DNA of 64,000 nucleotides from Pteria penguin (GCA_035048485.1 CM068587.1:33403001-33467000); one strand, 5' to 3'; numbered from the stretch's first letter, positions 36,487 to 48,048 are shown. Notes: generated by a model not told the origin, from the sequence alone. Made by a program: numbers and translations.

Positions 36487-36555
36487 TGCTAAAAGACTCC
36501 CTTTATACATCTAAAAGTGATGAAGTAGACGAAACAGACAATCTTCTACAAAGTG
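36487..36555 (+). CDS. receptor-like ankyrin protein, exon 5: acidic cytoplasmic linker
   Basis: The exon is 69 nt, with acceptor catgtttcag and donor G|gtatat, phase 1 in and out. It encodes LKDSLYTSKSDEVDETDNLL, then QSG. It resembles exon 7 in length, phase, acidic composition and the ending D/E-ETD-x-LLQ-x-G, which suggests exon duplication. The LL pair after acidic residues resembles a dileucine sorting signal ([DE]xxxL[LI]). This is a suggestion only. Confidence 0.65.
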
Positions 36556-37131
36556 GTATATGCATCTATCAATAATTTTTAACATTTTACATGTCAAATA
36601 CTTGCATGGAAGAAGGGACAAGTGTTGCCATTAGCATTCATAATCAAGATATAATTATACTAGGATTGGTAGTATATATTATTTTCTTAATGTCAGCTTA
36701 AAGTTACATTCTTGCAATTATTTGGCATTCAAAATTTTTGTTTTTGTTATTTAGTACCTTCTTCCAAGTTTTGGACTTGAACTGTAAATTTGTTCAAAAA
36801 TACTTAATCACTAGCAATTCAGACTTTAGAACACATGTATGATTGTCTCATTATTGTTGATTTAAGATCGATTTTTAAAAATGTTTTCACGGATGTATGC
36901 TTATCATCACACCTGTTAAATATTTGACACCTTTAAAACTGATACTCACCATCTCTAGGAAATCTCATGACCTGTTTATGTTCAAGTCAATAAAAAGAAA
37001 CATTTAAATACATGTAATTGATTCTACATATCCATGTTAACCATTTTGTTTCGTAGTTTGATATACAAGTAGTTGAGTTAAATAATGACTGTGTATTTGT
37101 GCCATAACTATAAAATTTTAAGAATGCTGAA
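36556..37131. other. intron 5, first part
   Basis: AT-rich with no recognisable repeat or exon. Confidence 0.5.
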
Positions 37132-37133
37132 TA

Positions 37134-38336
37134 CAGTGTATACTGTCCAAAGCGGACACTGTCAAAACCGGAATCCCGTGAAAAACGGACATATTTTGTG
37201 GAACGTAATTTTTTCCTATTATTTTCATTGAATGTAAACTCTCCGAATAACGGACACTGTCTACTCTGGACATCGGACTCAATCTCCGGTCCAGATTTCG
37301 TCGTCAAGAGATTACACGCTTGACCGCTCGCTTTGTTTACCTAAGACGTCCTGCCGTTAAAAGTGACACCTGCTCATTTATGTTAATTGGTCGTTTGGGT
37401 GTATCTTTGATTGGTATATTAACCCTGTGGCTTCACTATGTATGCAGTTTTCATACTATTTAATTAATTTGAAAGCCGTTAACTGAAATATTGAATTAGG
37501 CAAATAAAGCTATAAACCAAGTTGATATGTCGGAGCCGGCTACCAAATGGAGACGCGTGGAATTAACACTTAAAGTTTGGACTAAGGCGTAATCGGTGCA
37601 TTTAAGGTTCGCTATAAAAAATTTAACTCAGATCGGTTTTGCAGAAAATTTATTAGTCCGTTTCCGTTAACGAACTTTGCCGAAACGTAACACTCCTTGA
37701 TGCGGTCTATTGGATCTCAAATGCATGGGGTGAAACAGAACAAGCATTAGTAACAAGCGTTTCCAAACGTGTGGGTTTCCTGTAAATTCAATGGTAGATT
37801 CGTTTAATTTGGATGAAGACAATATTTCGCTAGTCCGATTAGCGCCCGTGTTGAAGTCAGACATCGACAATGAACGCTTATCGGATTTTGACAATCATTT
37901 GCCTACAGAGGACGTATCCGATGACCGGGAAAATGAACTTGTTAACGCGTACTCGTGCAGACCTGAAGTCACCGACATTGAAGACTGCGATGAATCGTCA
38001 GTGCCAAAGTCTGATAAACCCGAGTCCGACATGACTCGTACTGACGTGATGGACATTGTTACAAAAAAAAAACAAAAAAAAAAAAAAAAAACACTGAAGA
38101 ACTTTGCGTTGACTAAAGACAATCGGTATCTCAGCCTAGTAATGTAGATACATGCAGTTAAAGGTCCACTTCGAACCCAAAAACCACTAGCACATTGGTT
38201 CGTTATATATGTTCCGTACCGGGTTATAGACAGTACTCTTTCCCAATCCCCCGTTCATTTTTTGAAAACCGGACACCTGTCCAAAGCGGACAAAATAGCT
38301 GTCCCGATGACTGTCCGGTTTGGATAGTTTTCACTG
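37134..38336 (+). mobile_element. pogo/Tigger-like DNA transposon, internally deleted
   Basis: The terminal inverted repeats begin CAGTGTATACTGTCCAAAGC on the left and, reversed, CAGTGAAAACTATCCAAACC on the right, both leading into CGGACA. They are flanked by TA on both sides (37,132-37,133 and 38,337-38,338). Inside are a transposase start (ATG at 37,527, SEPATKWRRVELTLK) and a transposase end (TLLDAVYWISNAWGETEQAL, about 37,690-37,775). The middle, including the DDE catalytic core, is gone. It is therefore non-autonomous and sits in intron 5 of the receptor gene. Confidence 0.75.
37791..38147 (+). pseudogene. acidic C-terminal tail of the deleted pogo-like transposase
   Basis: A frame of 118 codons immediately follows the transposase C-terminal motif. 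It is rich in Asp/Glu/Ser (SDIDNERLSDFDNHLPTED) and ends with a Lys run encoded by an A-run. It lies wholly inside the transposon, so it is read as transposase tail, not a host gene. A TAA separates it from the WISNAW motif frame. Confidence 0.5.
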
Positions 38337-38573
38337 TATTTATTTAATAAACGGTAAAACCATGTGCATTAGCACTCATCTGGGTATAAATTAAATATAA
38401 CACCCATTTTGGTATTTCAAATATTAAGTATTTCAAATATTAATGAATATGAAATGACTTTACATTTTATCAGGTGCAAGCAGCAGGGAAGGATCTCAGA
38501 TTAAAATTTACATACATTAAAATGAGATTATAACACTTTCAGGTTATGTACGTACTGGCAATTTCTTTTATAG

Positions 38574-38657
38574 ACACAAACAGCAGTTCATCTGATTTAC
38601 CAACGGTTCTCAAAGTAGATGAAACTTTACCAAAACAAATTCAGAAAAGAGTAGCAA
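38574..38657 (+). CDS. receptor-like ankyrin protein, exon 6: cytoplasmic linker
   Basis: The exon is 84 nt, with acceptor ttcttttatag and donor A|gtaagc, phase 1 in and out. It encodes DTNSSSSDLPTVLKVDETLP, then KQIQKRVA, which is Ser-rich and then basic. Being phase-symmetrical, it could be skipped without breaking the frame. Confidence 0.6.
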
Positions 38658-38892
38658 GTAAGCATACAACTCTTATACAGTTGGTTAGAATGCTGTATGC
38701 ACAATTGAGACATTTGTTCCTCTTTTGTCATGCTCATTTTGTGTACCATAATTGATTTATAGTGAAAATGAAAAAAAAAACAGATTATATTCTGAAAAAA
38801 ATGACAACACTAATTTTTAGCCTACCTGCACTTTAGTAACTTTAACTGCCAGATGCATTGCAAAAATTTTAAGACCCATGCAATGAACCAAT

Positions 38893-38995
38893 CTGAAGCA
38901 GTGAGGGATCTTTTATAGTCATGTCATGTGTTCCGTCACACGGTTCCTCAATGCTCATTGTTCCATTGGAAAAGACAGGACACTGGTGGGACTTA
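38893..38995 (-). mobile_element. SINE body fragment
   Basis: Contains gaagcagtgagggatctttt and tggaaaagacaggacactgg, matching the reverse of the SINE body at 23,960-24,085. Confidence 0.55.
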
Positions 38996-39066
38996 AATCC
39001 ACTGAAACTCTCCGTCAAGAAACTACTTTGTATTGTGTTTTATACATAGTCATATTTGAATTTCAG

Positions 39067-39129
39067 GAAATTCCACTGATACATATGAAATTGAGAAATC
39101 AGAAGAGACAGATTATTTGTTACAAAAGG
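39067..39129 (+). CDS. receptor-like ankyrin protein, exon 7: acidic linker, duplicate of exon 5
   Basis: The exon is 63 nt, with acceptor gaatttcag and donor G|gtatgt, phase 1 in and out. It encodes NSTDTYEIEKSEETDYLLQK, then G. It shares EETD-x-LLQ-x-G with exon 5 (DETD-N-LLQ-S-G). In this model the exon lies in the cytoplasmic part between the membrane and the ankyrin repeats. Confidence 0.65.
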
Positions 39130-39204
39130 GTATGTACAGATTTGCATGTTAGATGTAGACAAGAGTGAAGATTTCTCCTTTTATAAGCTTGTCAAGACAT
39201 AATA

Positions 39205-39440
39205 TTTTGAACAGTATTGTGATACCAGGGAGGACCCAGGTTCAAATCGTCCATAGGTACAGAATGAGATAGTGAAAACTGAGGTCCAGTCTCATGGTAG
39301 ACAATGGCACATAAAAGATACCTCACTGCTTCTGGTGGGTACTTTGCAAAAGTGTATATTTCTATGTGATGCAGCAGGCAGATGTTGTCACCATATACAT
39401 GAAATAATCGCGGCGTGACATAAAAAATAATCAATCAGTT
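39205..39440 (+). mobile_element. diverged tRNA-SINE copy
   Basis: Contains a weak box B (aggttcaaatcgtcc), then gcacataaaagatacctcac, ttgcaaaagtgtatatttct, gatgttgtcaccatatacat and ataatcgcggcgtgacat, in the SINE body order. It lies just after exon 7. Confidence 0.7.
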
Positions 39441-40560
39441 AAATTAATCGTTAACTTAACTCTCAGAAACTTGAACCTGGGCTTTATCTTTTGAATAGTA
39501 AGGGATAATGCTTTTAACTTTTATAATTATATAGATTCATCAGAGCTTTCATTTGGCACTATGGCTTTTGAGCAGGTGACTATTATCGTTAACTTTTACC
39601 AACTTTTCAAGAGCTTTAACCTAAGCTATATTCTTTGAACCATATAAGGGAGAAGGACTTTCTTACTTTTTGTCCCCTGCTTTTCGCGAAAGCATGGGGA
39701 CCTTAAATCTCATTCGTCTGTCTGTCCATCTGTCTGTCTGTCTGCCTGTCACAAAAACATTAACCTTGGTCATAACTTTTTAACCGTAAGATGTAGGGCC
39801 TTCATATTTGGCACGTGTCCCTAATTGCAATACCTTTCCGTTGGTACCAAAATTTTTATCATGTGACCTTTGACCTACTTCAATGTAACTTTTTCACCGT
39901 AAGATGTAGGGCCTTCATTTTTGGCACGTGTGTCTTGAAACATAAACAACCAGGACAGTATGTCACAGATCACTGCATCCTTACTGATAGAACCCCAAAA
40001 GCGGGGAACCACAATTCTCTGAATTTGCTTGTCATTATATAGATTCAGTCTCACATTTGTCACCCTTGATTTTGTGACATTGACATTAACATTGGACTTA
40101 AGTTTTATTTTTTTATATTTCCTTGTTATAATAAATCATTACACACGTACTGCAACCGGAATTTTCCTAAATCTAGGACCCCTTTCAGTTTCATATTTTG
40201 TCAAGTTGTGAAATCTTATTTGGTAGTTGCAATATTTTAAAAGTTAGCCCATTCCAGCACAGTTGCAAAGGGTGTCAATCAAACATTTGAACTCAAATAC
40301 CTCGTATTTATTCACAAGTAATTAATGACTAAATCAATTTTACACTTACAATCATCTTACTTTGAAAGAACCACAGAAGGGATTTCAATGAATATTGGAG
40401 AGGATGAAGTATTCAAGAGGTACTTGTTTCGGTTATATCCTACAAGGGATGGAAACTTCTTCAGTTTGACTGCCGAAAATCTGAACCACCAGACATGTGC
40501 ACCTGGAAATGTCATTCATTACACTCCCTGCAAACAAAGCTTTAGGTGTATATAGGAATC
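39441..40560. other. intron 7: dispersed repeats
   Basis: Two units of an 'accgtaagatgtagggcctt' repeat at 39,782 and 39,896. The stretch ctgcttttcgcgaaagcatg at 39,680 begins an element with an inverted head. A decayed 'gaatattggagaggatgaag' repeat lies at about 40,370. No exon is recognised. Confidence 0.5.
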
Positions 40561-41840
40561 ACCCTGTCAGTTTGTCCCTCTGTCCATCCACTTTGTGCAG
40601 GCCATAACGTCTTCATGCTAACTAGCAGCAACATGATATTACACACAATTGTTATCTATGACCTAAAGATGTGTCCTGACCTTAAAGCCAGGTAATATCT
40701 TCAAGGTTAAAGACATAGTGAACTCATGGTCAGAATTTTTGTCCATGGCATAACTTGTCATGTTACCTTGCAGCAGCAATATTACACGGAAATTCCACGG
40801 CCCAAGGCTGTGTCATTACCTTGAATCCAGGTCATATCTTCAAAATCAAGGCACAGTGAACCCATGGCTAGAATTTTTGTCTTGTACCATAACTTTTTGT
40901 TAGCTTGAGGCCACATAATATAACATACAATTGTCCTCCATGACTCAAGAGTTCGTCTAGAATTTTTTCCTGGCTATAATTCATTATACCCCCACAAACA
41001 AAGATTGGCGGGGATATAAGAATCTTTCTGTGCATCTGTCTGTCTGTAGGTTTGTCCATCCGTCCATGTGTCTGTCCATCAATCTTGTCCAGGCCATAAG
41101 TTTTTCCTTATACTTTGTAGGGAGATAATATTTCACACAATTGTTGTACATGACTCAAGGGTGTGTCATGACTTTGAACCAAGGTCATATGTACAAGATC
41201 AAGGTCACAGTAAACACAGAGCCAAAATTGTTGTCCGGCCATAACTTCTTTCTGTTATGATGGGGGATATTATATTTTATATATTTTTTGCCATGACCCA
41301 AGGGTGTGTCATGACCTTGAACCAAGGTCATGTCCATAAGTCAAGGTCACAGTGCACACAGCCAGAATTATTTTCTGGGTCATAACTTCCTTCTGTTTCA
41401 TTGCAGGGAGATTATGTTTCACACAATTGTTGTCCATGACCCAAGGGTGTGTCATGACCTTGAAACAAGGTCATATCTACAAGGTCAAGGTCAGACTGCA
41501 CACTTACCCAGAATTCTTGTCAAGGCCATAACTTCTTCCTGTTACATTGCAGGGAGATTATATTTTACACAATTGTTGTCCATGACCCAAGGGTGTGTCA
41601 TGACCTTAAACCAAGGTCATATCGTCAAAGTCACAGTGCATACATAACCATAATTACTGTTCTGTCATAACTTTTTCCTGTTATGTTGGAAGGAAATTAT
41701 ATTTCACACAAGTGTTGTCCATGATTTAAGGGTGTGTCATGACTTTAAATCAAGGTTGTATCTACTAGGTCAAGGTTAGAGTGCACACACAGCCAGAATT
41801 TTTCTTCGGGCCATACCTTCTACCTGCAACATTGAAGGGA
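40560..41840. repeat. tandem array, about 143-bp units (GGGTGTGTCATGAC)
   Basis: The words attgttgtccatgacccaag, ggtgtgtcatgacc, aaccaaggtcatatctacaa, ggtcaaggtcacagtgcaca and ataacttcttcctgtta recur in this order. The gtgtgtcatgac word lies near 41,161, 41,302, 41,448, 41,592 and 41,731, with more diverged units to the left. The array resumes at 43,132-43,500 after an inserted element. Confidence 0.85.
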
Positions 41841-41852
41841 GATTGTATTTTT

Positions 41853-43131
41853 ATACGCCCGTCATTAGACGGCACGTATTATGTTATGGCGCTGTCCGTC
41901 CGTCCGGGGTAATGTTTTCCGAACTTTTTTTTTGCCGTCTTTCAAGATATTGAGTTGAAATTTGGTATATAGCTTTATTTCAAGCGGCGTCAGTACCACT
42001 TTGAGTTTTGTTATGATTGACCTACTTTTGTCAGATTTATGGCCCTTGGACTTATAAATTTCAAAATTTAAAAAAAAAATCATTAAAAATCTATTTTTTG
42101 TCAAAACATTATGAAATTTCTCATGAAACAAGTAAAGTGTACTAACTATCACATATGTTACGGTTTTAATATCTTTTTCTTCATTTTTGAGAAATTGATA
42201 ATTTTAGGGGGGGGGTTGACCATATGTCCTAGATCATGTTTTCCGGACTTTTTTTGCCGTGTTTCAAGATATTGAGTTGAAATTTAGTATATAGCTTAAT
42301 ATCAAGCAGCGTCAGTACCAGTTCGAGTTTTGTTTCCATTGACCTACTTTTGACGGATTTATGGCCCTTGGACTTACACATTTCAAGATTTTTTTCAGAA
42401 ATTCATTAAAAATCTATTTTTTGTCAAAACATTATAAAATTTATTATGAAACAAGTAAAATGTACCAACTATCACATATGTTACGGGTTTTAATATCTTT
42501 TCCTTAATTTTTGAGAAATTTATAATTTTAGGGGGGGGGGGGGATGACCATATGTCCAGGGTCATGTTTTCCGGACTTTTTTTGCCGTCTTTCAAGATAT
42601 TGAGTTGAAATTTGGTATATAGCTTTATTTCAAGCGGCGTCAGTACCAGTTCGAGTTTTGTTACGATTGACCTACTTTTGACGGATTTATGGCCCTTGGA
42701 CTTATTTCAAGATTTTGTTTTGAAAATTCATCAAAAATCTAATTTCTGTAAAAACATTATGAAATTTACCATGAAACAAGTAAAATGTACCAACTTCCAC
42801 ATATGTTATACAGGTATTGATATCTTTTTTTTCATTTTTGAGAAATTTATAATTTTAGGAGGGGGGAGGTGTTAGAGGGGGGGGGGGGGGGGGGGCTAGT
42901 TCTAAAAAATTTCAAGTGTTATTTTTTGCAGGTCAAGTTCCAAGATGGGTTGGATAGGACCATTTCTGCAAGAGTTATTGCCCTTGGACTTATTCCTATG
43001 ATAAAATGCTATGAAATGCAATTAACTTCAGTAAACGTCAGATGTTTTTCATGAAAATCATGCCAAATGCGAATTGATCCTGTCCGAATTTAGCGACGGG
43101 CGTATTATGCCACGCTAGGCGTTGCTCTTGT
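41853..43131 (+). mobile_element. CGCCCGTC-ended element inserted in the 143-bp array
   Basis: The head is tatacgcccgtcattagacg and the tail is gcgacgggcgtattatgcca, cgctaggcgttgctcttgtt. Between them are three tandem units of about 320 bp starting near 41,913, 42,233 and 42,561, each beginning tgttttccg(g/a)actttttttgcc. Each ends in a G-run (42,208-42,216, 42,531-42,542 and 42,878-42,894). The 143-bp array is interrupted exactly at its two ends. It has no coding frame. Confidence 0.75.
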
Positions 43132-43500
43132 TCACAATTGTTGTCCATGGCCCAAGGTTGTGTCTTGTCCTTGAATCAAGGTCATATCTACAAGCTCAAG
43201 GTCAGAGTGAACACTTAGCCAGAATTATTTTCTGAGCCATAACTTCTTCCTGTTATGTTGGAGGGAAATTATATTTTATACAAATGTTGTCCATGACCAA
43301 GGAGTGTATCATGATCTTGAACCGAGGTCATATCTACAAGCTTATGGTCACAGTGCACACATAACCAGAATTCTTGTTCGAGCTGTAAGTTCTTCCTGAT
43401 AAGTTGGAGGGAAATTATACATATTTCGCACAATTGCTGTCCATGACCCAAGAATGTCTCATGACCTTTAACCAAGTTCATATCTTTAAGTTCAAATTCA
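43132..43500. repeat. resumed 143-bp tandem array
   Basis: Continuation of the array from 40,560-41,840: ttgtccatggcccaaggttg near 43,140, ttgtccatgaccaaggagtg near 43,286 and ctgtccatgacccaagaatg near 43,437. Confidence 0.8.
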
Positions 43501-44400
43501 CAGTTAGTCCAGTAAAATTAAAAATCAACCTCAAGAAAACTGAAACACAAGGTTTATCGGTATTGACAGGAAGTTTACATAGCAAATAAAGAAATAAAAA
43601 ATGTTTACCAAAAACATCCCGTGGAAAGCACTTGAAACATTACTTCAAAATTAATATATTTTCATTTGCTACACCTAATACGGCCGCGCTTTCATACTGC
43701 AGACAACTTTCAGAGAAACACTGTACATAAAATTCCGGATTATAAATTATGTTTATCAATTAATGCGTTCACCAGGAGTTGCCCTAGTTAATATTTTTAT
43801 ACGTAAGTTACAGAGTATCCGTAAATAATTAATGTATACTCTTTATCAGTGAATTAATATGGTAAACAAGGAGGAATTTAGTTGTGTTTTCCCAACTTCC
43901 GGTATCAGATGAAAGTACCCAGTGAATGGGGAATGTTCACAAACGCTTAGATGATCCAGATTCGTGATTTGTTATGAGGTATACTCCTCGGGATTTATCG
44001 TCTATTTCTAAGTAAAATCTTATTTTTTAATCTTTTGTTTTACCATGATTATTATCTTAAATGAGAAAATAATGAAATATATATTATGTATGTATACTTC
44101 TTCATTGAATTCAAATGTGGATTTCAAAATATTTATAACAGGATTTGTAAAAATTTATTGAAAAATTGCATTATGGCCTAGGATAAAACCAAAGTCATAC
44201 CCCCTCATGCATTCGGAATCCCTCCTGCCTTTACTCATAAAAGAATGCTGCAATATGTAAAACTCAAAACGGATACGTACAGTGAAATAGCCCCATTGCA
44301 TTACAAAAGTTTTAATTTCCCCTTGATTAATCACTGATTAGATTACAATTAATTTTGCAAACTATTGCAGATAACATCACAATGATATTATAACAAACAA
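43501..44400. other. no gene seen
   Basis: AT-rich, with no recognisable exon or element border. Confidence 0.5.
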
Positions 44401-45545
44401 CAACACATAACACATTTGATTAAAAAAGGAAAGTGGTCACATCGAAAAGCAATGTATGGAGGCCCGTTCAAGTCAACATTTTACAATTCATACACATTTA
44501 TACAGATGATATGTTAATTGTTAGAGATATCAGATATCAGAACATTTATGTAACAACTTTGACAACAGTCGCGCATTTCGACGCATTATGTCTCTTCAGA
44601 GACACTTATGACCGAATGATAGGAATTCTGATAATAGTTGAAAAGCAGAGTTTAAAAGCATTTGAAGAGGCCGAAAAAGTTGCAATTGGATATTTCTCAA
44701 ACAATATGATAATTATAAATATTGGATTTGTGCTTATGTAATGCCATCACATTATTGATGGATAATGTTTATGTGCAATTAAATGCTATGATTTATAAAC
44801 AGATGTAATATTGGGGTTCCCATGGGTTCCAACTGCGCTTCCCTTATATAGCAGATCTATCTTTAAATTGTTATGAGGATTTCATGCATTCTGTTTACAC
44901 TTCGAAACTTTTCGAACCAAATGATAAATTCAATGGCACCTCTAGATATCTTGATGTTATTAATTTTTAGTAATTGTTAACCCTGAATTTGAGAAAATAT
45001 ATAACCGACATTTATCCACCTGAACCTCATTTAAACAAAGTGAATATTTCTGATAATGCCTTTCTTGGACTTAAATATCAAAATGATTAACAACAATATC
45101 AATACAAACATATATAATAAACGTCATTACTTTGGATTTCCTATTGTAAATTTACCTTATTTCGATGGTGATGTTTCTAAACTCCCATCATATGGTAATT
45201 ATACAAGTCAGTTAGTTTGATTTGCCAGAGCCTGCACTAATGTTTGGGATTTTCGTGTGAAAAAAATCTTATTACTTTTAAACTTCTGGCTCAGGGTTAT
45301 AGATACCATGAAAGACTTTTGATAAATTTTACAGACTTATCAGACATTTTATATTAATTCAGAAATTTGACTTTTCAACTACATGTATACGTATCCAGTG
45401 AAATTTCTCATCCCAACATTTACGATGATCTAGTGTACAATAGATATAGAAAATATATACATTTCAATTTTGTGCACCAGATGCGCATTTCGACAACTTA
45501 TGTCTCTTCAGTGATGCTCGTAGCCGAATGGTTGGAATTCTCATA
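44400..45545 (+). mobile_element. decayed PLE (third family), RT remnant
   Basis: Reverse transcriptase traces in several frames are IGVPMGSNCASL (about 44,808), DLSLNCYEDFMHS, FNGTSRYLDVINF (about 44,930, active-site second Asp lost), KYITDIYPPEP, NISDNAFLGLKYQ, then RHYFGFPIVNLPYFDGDV and YGNYTSQLV-stop-FARACTNVWDF (about 45,120-45,260). The last is ISHPNIYDDLVYN (about 45,393). Many stops and shifts are present. Degenerate terminal sequence lies on both sides (44,560-44,640 and 45,462-45,545). Orientation is by the RT. Confidence 0.8.
45474..45517 (-). ncRNA. hammerhead ribozyme motif in PLE terminal sequence
   Basis: Same layout as at 13,256-13,299: GCAUCA, CUGAAGA, GAC-loop-GUC, GAAA, UGC/GCA, UC, UGGUGC on the minus strand. 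The core is intact and the loop differs (AUAAGUU). It lies just downstream of the decayed RT but on the opposite strand to it. Confidence 0.75.
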
Positions 45546-46365
45546 TCATGTAAATATTTGAAGAGCAGTATTGTAACCAAAATGACCGAAAAAGTGAACC
45601 AAAGAATTAATCTAAGGACAGAGCTATGCCTGAGGGAGATACTCCTTAGTTTTAGAGTAATTTACATAATTTCATGACGGCAAATTTAAAGTATATATTT
45701 TAAGTCAGTGCAAAAGCACTGAAAACTAGGAGTGTCATTTTCAAAGGTTCCAATTATTTCATATCGATGGGTTCTAAATTAATTAAACAACTTTGACATC
45801 AACAGTATGACCCGGAGATCATCATAAAGACCGTACGTCTTGTATTAGTGCCTTCTACAGCCCTTTACTAGAGCGTTAGTCGCTAACAAGGAGGTGAGGA
45901 CTCTATGACCAAACTTTTATCCAAACCTTTTCCAAAAGTAGACAATGTCCTGAGCCTCATCCTCTCTGAGTGTAAGTCAGAACTCCTACAGACCAAGGAT
46001 CTGAGCTTACTTACAGAAGGACAGAGTACGGTTGACTTATGTTGACGTCGTCTAACTTATTTTTGATACTATCATTCCATAAAATGTTTCGTGTGAAAAT
46101 TTTAAAGACATCTCGTCTTGAGAAACATGTTGATCCTTGTTCTCTATATTGAGGATTATTCACAAACTTTTAAATGCGTATCCTTTGATTGTGCTGCTTT
46201 TGCGATGAGTGAGAAGGTAGGCTCCTGTTAACCGGTTAACCACACAAATTGAGTGGCGTTTGTTACAGCTTGGTCAGACTTCTTCACAAAAGGAATTGCA
46301 AAAGTTTATTCATAATATAATTTACTGTTTTATTTAAGTTCATGTTCAATCGTTAAACATCCCTA
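45546..46365. other. no gene seen
   Basis: No exon or repeat recognised with confidence. Confidence 0.45.
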
Positions 46366-46486
46366 TTGCGGTTTTGGAGAGGTCTTATCCATCGCATTAC
46401 TTCGATCTGTCCCAGTAACGTGTTCCTCTTTTCGCATCACCAATCCAAAGATAAAAATTCATCGGATATACGGACGGACGACGTTA

Positions 46487-46699
46487 TTGCTTCTTCCTCT
46501 TCAGACCGATCGGCATTTACCATTAAATCACGAAATCACAGGTTGTGATATTGCATCCCGAGTTTTCAGTGTAGGCAAAGCACAATTGTTGAAGTTTTTC
46601 AGAACTCCGTTACTTCTCGAGAATGCTTCTGAAGTTTTCAAAAGCATAGAAATTCAACCTACCAAAGAGTGCATATCACCAGGTGCAGCAACAGGTTGA
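46487..46699 (+). pseudogene. fragment with NHEITGCDIASRVFSVGKA motif
   Basis: A short frame contains a Gly-Cys-Asp motif followed by SRVFSVGKAQLLKFF. It resembles the FTGCD-TSR-F--GK segment I recall from uncharacterised proteins repeated in invertebrate genomes. The flanking frames are broken, so at best it is a relic. The family is not named. Confidence 0.3.
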
Positions 46700-46829
46700 C
46701 TACAAGCTAAACCCCTTAGATTAGGGGGGTTGACAGTCCATTCTTTCCTGTCAAAACCAGCTTGCCTATTGCTCCAAGCAATCTGTTCTTAGTGGAAATT
46801 CTCAAACACACTCGGACGAGGATCAAGAT

Positions 46830-46945
46830 AAACCACATATTTTCACATGAAGTTCTATATGGTCGATATATAGATCTAGTGCAATTTCAGATTCCTCTTT
46901 CAAGAATTTTAACCGATATTTTGGGACCTGACCATATAAACTAAC
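46830..46945 (+). pseudogene. RT C-terminal fragment of a second Naiad-like PLE
   Basis: The reading EVLYGRYIDLVQ then IPLSRILTDILG parallels the end of the copy A RT (KFYGRYETLITPYDISLSRL, LNDILD), and the DNA is alignable over about 90 bp. No more of the element is recognised. Confidence 0.45.
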
Positions 46946-48048
46946 CATCTTAATGGTATTTCCGACGCCGGAATATCAGTTAAACAACATTTCATGCCTT
47001 GAATAGGAAAATTTGATTTCATGTTCTCGTCTCCTTCATGGGTTCATACGTGTATATTTATGTATTTACAATCCGGTCAATAAAAGTGAATAAAAAAAAT
47101 TTACTAAACATTTTAAACTGAGATGACTTTTAAAAAACAGTACATTTACATTCTTTTCAGTAAAAATCACATCTGTATTGCAGTTCTTTCATTCTTTTTC
47201 ATAAGAAATAGAACTATTATTTCTCGCCTAAATATTTCCATTCCTTTGCAACATTAACAGAAATCGAATTTTCACGTTAAAACTGTATTACCTTTGAAGA
47301 TGAATTTGTTTAAACTATAAATCTTTTGTAGCATATAAACCATATAAAATTTTCCGTTTTTCAACGATTTTTAAACAAAATACCAACTTTTATCCCAAAA
47401 ATAAGAACTTTCTACAGGGTTGATTTGGAAAACAATTTTTCATTTCATTATATTATCATCATAATCAGGCTCAACAAAATTTTTGTTGCTATTTTCTTGA
47501 GGCTGGGCGGTTATTTCCCGTAATTTTACTGGACTAAGTGCACAAAGAAACAGAATTCCTATTCGGGCCATATCTTCTTCTTTGTACGTTGGAGGAAAAT
47601 TATATTTCACGCAATTGTTGTCCATGACCAAAGGATGTGTCATGACCTTGAACCAAGGTCATATTATAAGGTCAAGGTCTGAGTGCATAATACCAGAATT
47701 CATTTTTTCATTGATTATTCCTAAAAATGTACATGTGGGATATCCATTACACTTATACCAGTAATGTATCTCTTTGATCTTGAATTATTGCACAATAATG
47801 TTTCTTGACTTAGTCATTTTACACATTTTTGTATCATTTTCTTCATTTATTCAATAAAGAGGAACAATAAAGCATTTATTTGCATATCAAAAATTTCATG
47901 ATTTGGTCATAATTTTGACTTTATTGCCAACGGGGCATTTGTGTTTCACAAGCACATCTTGACTCATGATGGGTTGCTTATATGCTTATAATGCATTAAT
48001 TGTCTGTATTTATGTGATAGAACTTAACACAAATGATTTCCCCTTTAG
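46946..48048. other. intron 7, end; repeat remnants
   Basis: One unit of the 143-bp repeat at about 47,555-47,690 (ttgttgtccatgaccaaagg, tgtgtcatgaccttgaacc). Otherwise AT-rich with no exon until 48,049. Confidence 0.5.

Noticed and set aside
41865..42152. Small minus-strand protein MIVSTLYLFHEKF and relatives at 42.4 kb
   Set aside because: It lies inside the roughly 320-bp repeated unit of a non-coding element and differs by frameshifts between units.
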